The notes under the pieces: model-generated
What the model saw: the letters and a program-made list of their open reading frames with translations, nothing else
Database searches by the model: none
Told to the model about the DNA's origin: nothing
Position numbers and translations under genes: made by a program
Assembly: GCA_037176905.1 (NCBI GenBank)
Contig: JBBBWG010007546.1
Span: 1 to 25,088 of the forward strand
Origin: Azolla pinnata
Lineage: Eukaryota > Streptophyta > Polypodiopsida > Salviniales > Salviniaceae
Reading direction: 5' to 3'
Length of the DNA stretch: 25,088 nt
In this document: piece by piece, positions 22,401-25,088 of the stretch
Position numbering within the stretch: the first letter of the stretch is position 1
How the letters are laid out: each line of letters begins with the position of its first letter

Positions 22401-22839
22401 AACCCATCATATTCATAGTAACTTTCCTACGAATCTGTGATATGAGTGACTATGTGCGAAAGAGGAATGAGAATGAGTGCTCATGTCCGATCCTAAAATG
22501 TAAATTGGAACAAAAATTGACGTAAATGATCGTGTGTAATCTTTATCGGAAACTAGAACATAAACAGGTGTAAATAACTATGTGCAGGAATGAAACATGA
22601 ATGAACATGAGCGATTATATTCGATCCTCATTAAAGATTTGAAACAACAAATGGGAATGACAATGAAACAATTAGCTAAATTAATACTAAAGAGTTAATG
22701 GTCAAGTGAGTAATTTGAATATACCACATTGTCACATTGGTTTAGCTTTACATTGATTTATTTACTTTCATTGATGCAAAAGAAAAAAGAAAGGGGAGAT
22801 AGAGAGAGTAAAACAATTTGATAACCGGGAAACATTTTG

Positions 22840-22915
22840 TAAGCAACACACAACAAACCCATGTCTCACTACGAGCCCAAGTCTTACCGTTGAGACATTA
22901 CCAACTTTAATCAAC
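22840..22915 (-). mobile_element. tRNA-derived SINE-like fragment
   Basis: The minus strand reads AATGTCTCAACGGTAAGACT followed by TGGGCTCGTAGTGAGACATGG, then GTTTG. This resembles plant SINE heads with the sequence CTCAGTGGTAAGAC ... TGGGCTCGTAACCG ... GTGGGTTCGA. The B-box is degraded. The downstream minus-strand sequence becomes T-rich near 22790, which could be a tail. Confidence 0.45.
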
Positions 22916-23917
22916 AAAAAACATTGAGAAACAAAGGTTTTAGTAGAGAAAGGCAAGGCCAAGACAATAGAGAAAGATACGAGAGAAATAGGTTGCATCA
23001 AGTCGAAAGACTAGATAACCCTAAGATGAGTCGATTCTACCAAGTTTTGGAGATCTCAAACATTTACACTAAGAATAAGATGACCTAACGTTAGATGATT
23101 ACTAGAAATTCATAAAAAACTACACTTGTCTAGCTGACAAGAGGATAGATTCATAAAGGGGACTTCCAAAGCATTGCTAGAAATGTTACAACAGCTTGGC
23201 CCTACAACTCTAGATGAAAGAAAACAGCAAGGCAACCCTTATTTTATAATAAAAACTTCATAGATAAAGATAATAAGATGTTTGGCTACATATCCAACTG
23301 ATCTGGTATAAAACGGTGTTTAGATTGGAGGCTTTCTGGTAAGAATGGAGAAATTGTACAAATCTTCCAACGCAAGCGCTGAATCGGCACCTCGAAAGTA
23401 TTAGAGGATGAAGAACTTACTGAAAGGTAAGTGGATCTCACAAGACGGTCATCGGGGAAGATCAGAAAATCAAGGATAAAAGGACATGGGAAAGATAAGA
23501 AAATCAAGGCTTTAGAACTCGATAAAAGTTAGTGATGAAGGGCGAAACTGGATAATCAACCCCTTACCTGACAAAGTTGTGGAAGATACAAAAATGTGGA
23601 TTCATGAAGGAAAACCCCTACAGACGATATCATGGGGTCGAGAGACATAACTTTGAGAGAAATAATCTCAACAACAGCAGAATCCTCAATTTTTGCAATA
23701 CAGGACATGGATGGGAAGGATGATCCTCAAGAAACACAAGGAAAAAGAGCATGTCACGGTAAAGAAATGGCAGAAATATGAAACAAATGGAATTTTTCTA
23801 GATCCATTTTTGGAATGCCTTTTGGAAGAGGAAATATGCTAGGAAAATAAATAGTGATGCTATAGTGGTTGATAATTCATGAAACGTCTACAATAGGAGA
23901 ATGGATAGGTAAAGGTG

Positions 23918-24120
23918 GGTAGTGTATATAATCTAAAAGATGTATATCAACTATTGAATCTCAAATCCATTGTTTTTGGGAATGCCCAAGTTTTTTCAAT
24001 CGATACAGGTTCGACAAAGGTTGTTAATGTTGATGCCGCTTATTTGCCACAATGTAACATTCTCATGGGATCATTAGTTACACTTAAGAGAATCCCATCC
24101 CAGTATATTGAAGCAGATCA
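23918..24120 (+). other. Orphan exon-like ORF, unrecognised
   Basis: An open frame reads SVYNLKDVYQLLNLKSIVFG, continues through VFSIDTGSTKVVNVDAAYLP and ends IPSQYIEADQ, directly before a near-consensus plant donor CAG|GTAAGT at 24118-24123. Composition looks more protein-like than neighbouring frames. The pattern of short hydrophobic strands loosely recalls a small OB-fold protein, but I cannot assign a family. No start codon or following exon could be joined convincingly; the nearest acceptor, before 24289, leads to a stop within three codons. It may be a gene fragment or a chance ORF. Confidence 0.3.
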
Positions 24121-24659
24121 GGTAAGTTTAAAGTGGATTATTCAAGGAGATAGGGCAACAACAGAATCGAGATGGAATTGACCAAAGCCTTCACCTCGAT
24201 CACTGCTGGGAGCTCCTCGGTAGTATAACTTTATGGTTTGACGGATGCCAAAAAGTTTTTGACGATGCTCTCACAGCTCTTTACAGAATATCTAGCCAGA
24301 AATGCGACACACATCACAACGACAGTACATTGAATCCTCGAAAGGATTTCCGATCAAAATACTGCTCTCAAACATAATTTTCATCAAGGATCAGAAAAGG
24401 ATGTATTCATTCGAGGGCGATCTTCGTGAGCTGAGACGGAACCATACTACATCAACGACGGCTTATTTCGTGCACACAGTGAAGCAAATTTATACGGAAA
24501 CTGGCATTGATGCCAAAGGAGGAGAGTGTGCTTTGTTGGGCCAGTATAGACATCATGCAAGGGGAATGTGTGCATGTTGGTTTGCAAAGGCTCTACTCAA
24601 TGCCCCCAAAAAAGATAGAGGGGGGTTAAATAAAAGGGTTTTTTTTTTTGTGAGCTATC

Positions 24660-24840
24660 ACTCTCCATTTATACTCCTCACTGTCTATTTATACAAGCTT
24701 GCAAACTCCTCATTAAACTCAACTCACCTCAATCTAGTTGTTGCTGCTGATAACCCCAGCCAAATTCATTAGAATCACCATCAAATTGTCATTCTTTGGT
24801 TTTTTTTTTCTTTTTTTGTGTGCCAGTACCCTGGCGGAAG
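24660..24840 (+). promoter_or_regulatory. Core promoter and leader of the secreted-protein gene
   Basis: A TATA-like TATTTATAC lies at 24686-24694, with another at 24668-24674. Transcription would start near 24720. A pyrimidine run (24799-24817) followed by GTGCCAG at 24820-24826 looks like a 3' splice site, so the leader may contain an intron, though no good donor is seen close by. Confidence 0.5.
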
Positions 24841-24982
24841 ATGGCGCCAGCTTCAGCTGTTCTACTCGTATTAGCGCTGCTAATTCTATTGAATTACCAG
24901 ACGGCGATCAACGCTACGCCGGCACCTGCACCGGCCATCGTCAACCCTAATCAATATCTCCACCATCATCATCATCATCATC

Positions 24983-25013
<31 letters not shown>

Positions 25014-25088
25014 TCAATATCCTGCTCCTCCTCCTCATGGAGAAAGTGCATATGATCCGCCAGCTCCTTACCATATTAATCATGGGTT
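24841..25088 (+). CDS. Secreted His/Gln/Pro-rich protein, N-terminal part (runs off window)
   Basis: The frame is open from ATG 24841 to the window end (82 codons plus 2 bases). Residues 1-25 form a clear signal peptide: MAPASAVLLVLALLILLNYQ followed by TAINA. Next come APAPA, a run of six His, ten Gln, then HQYPAPPPHGE and DPPAPYHINHG. The Pro/Ala-rich, signal-bearing start suggests an exported cell-wall or apoplastic protein, for example a proline-rich or arabinogalactan-like protein, or the N-terminal spacer of a cysteine-rich secreted peptide such as a GASA protein. The defining domain would lie past the window edge. The ATG is chosen because the signal peptide starts there and TATA and leader are correctly placed upstream. 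Confidence 0.7.

Larger units (their letters stand above)
20236..24640. other. AT-rich intergenic region with no recognised full gene
   Basis: About 4.4 kb with only short frames. It holds a CA microsatellite, two SINE-like fragments, a strongly AT-rich patch at about 22255-22400, and a loose direct repeat around ACTATGTGC (22449 and 22577, 128 bp apart). One exon-like ORF near 23918-24120 is described separately. No transposase, reverse transcriptase or LTR pair was recognised. Confidence 0.6.

Noticed and set aside
23984-24010. IDTGST in the orphan ORF, resembling the retropepsin active-site motif
   Set aside because: No flap, second hydrophobic-hydrophobic-Gly motif, reverse transcriptase or integrase sequence surrounds it. 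One short motif match is not enough to call a retroelement protease.
1-25088. A new multi-gene system spanning the window
   Set aside because: The recognised genes belong to ordinary plant families with different orientations and promoters. Nothing links them beyond two neighbouring isopeptidases.

Overview
The window reads as nuclear DNA of a flowering plant. Genes are split by GT-AG introns, intergenic DNA is long and AT-rich, and there are many microsatellites and degraded tRNA-derived SINE-like fragments. The proteins belong to plant families: an AT-hook/PPC (AHL) protein and a MYND-finger ubiquitin protease of the plant UBP15-19 group. I cannot name the species from sequence alone. All exon models here were built by hand from splice signals and family motifs, without transcript data.

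Layout. 1-2.1 kb is intergenic, with C-rich tracts and a SINE-like element. 2.1-6.3 kb (+) holds a four-exon PPPDE/DeSI-type peptidase (262 aa) behind a pyrimidine-rich leader. 7.2-11.2 kb (-) holds a ten-exon ubiquitin-specific protease with a membrane anchor, a MYND finger and a UCH domain (730 aa), convergent with the DeSI gene. 11.5-12.25 kb is a pyrimidine-rich, degenerate repetitive block. 12.25-14.6 kb is intergenic. 14.6-19.0 kb (-) holds a five-exon AHL DNA-binding protein (361 aa) whose introns carry several tandem repeats. Its upstream region at 19.0-20.1 kb is strongly purine-rich on the sense strand and includes a GA repeat. 20.2-24.6 kb is AT-rich with no recognised gene, apart from SINE-like scraps and one orphan exon-like ORF near 24.0 kb. 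At 24.84 kb (+) a gene for a secreted His/Gln/Pro-rich protein begins and runs off the end.

Functional links. Two neighbouring genes, DeSI and UBP, both encode cysteine isopeptidases that remove ubiquitin-like or ubiquitin modifiers. Their convergent placement may be coincidence. The AHL gene is a chromatin/matrix-binding regulator and the last gene is probably a cell-wall or secreted protein. I found no operon-like or defence-like multi-gene system. The most unusual observations are structural: an exact 27-bp copy of exon 1 coding sequence inside intron 1 of the DeSI gene, layered tandem repeats in AHL introns, and strand-asymmetric purine/pyrimidine blocks upstream of both minus-strand genes.
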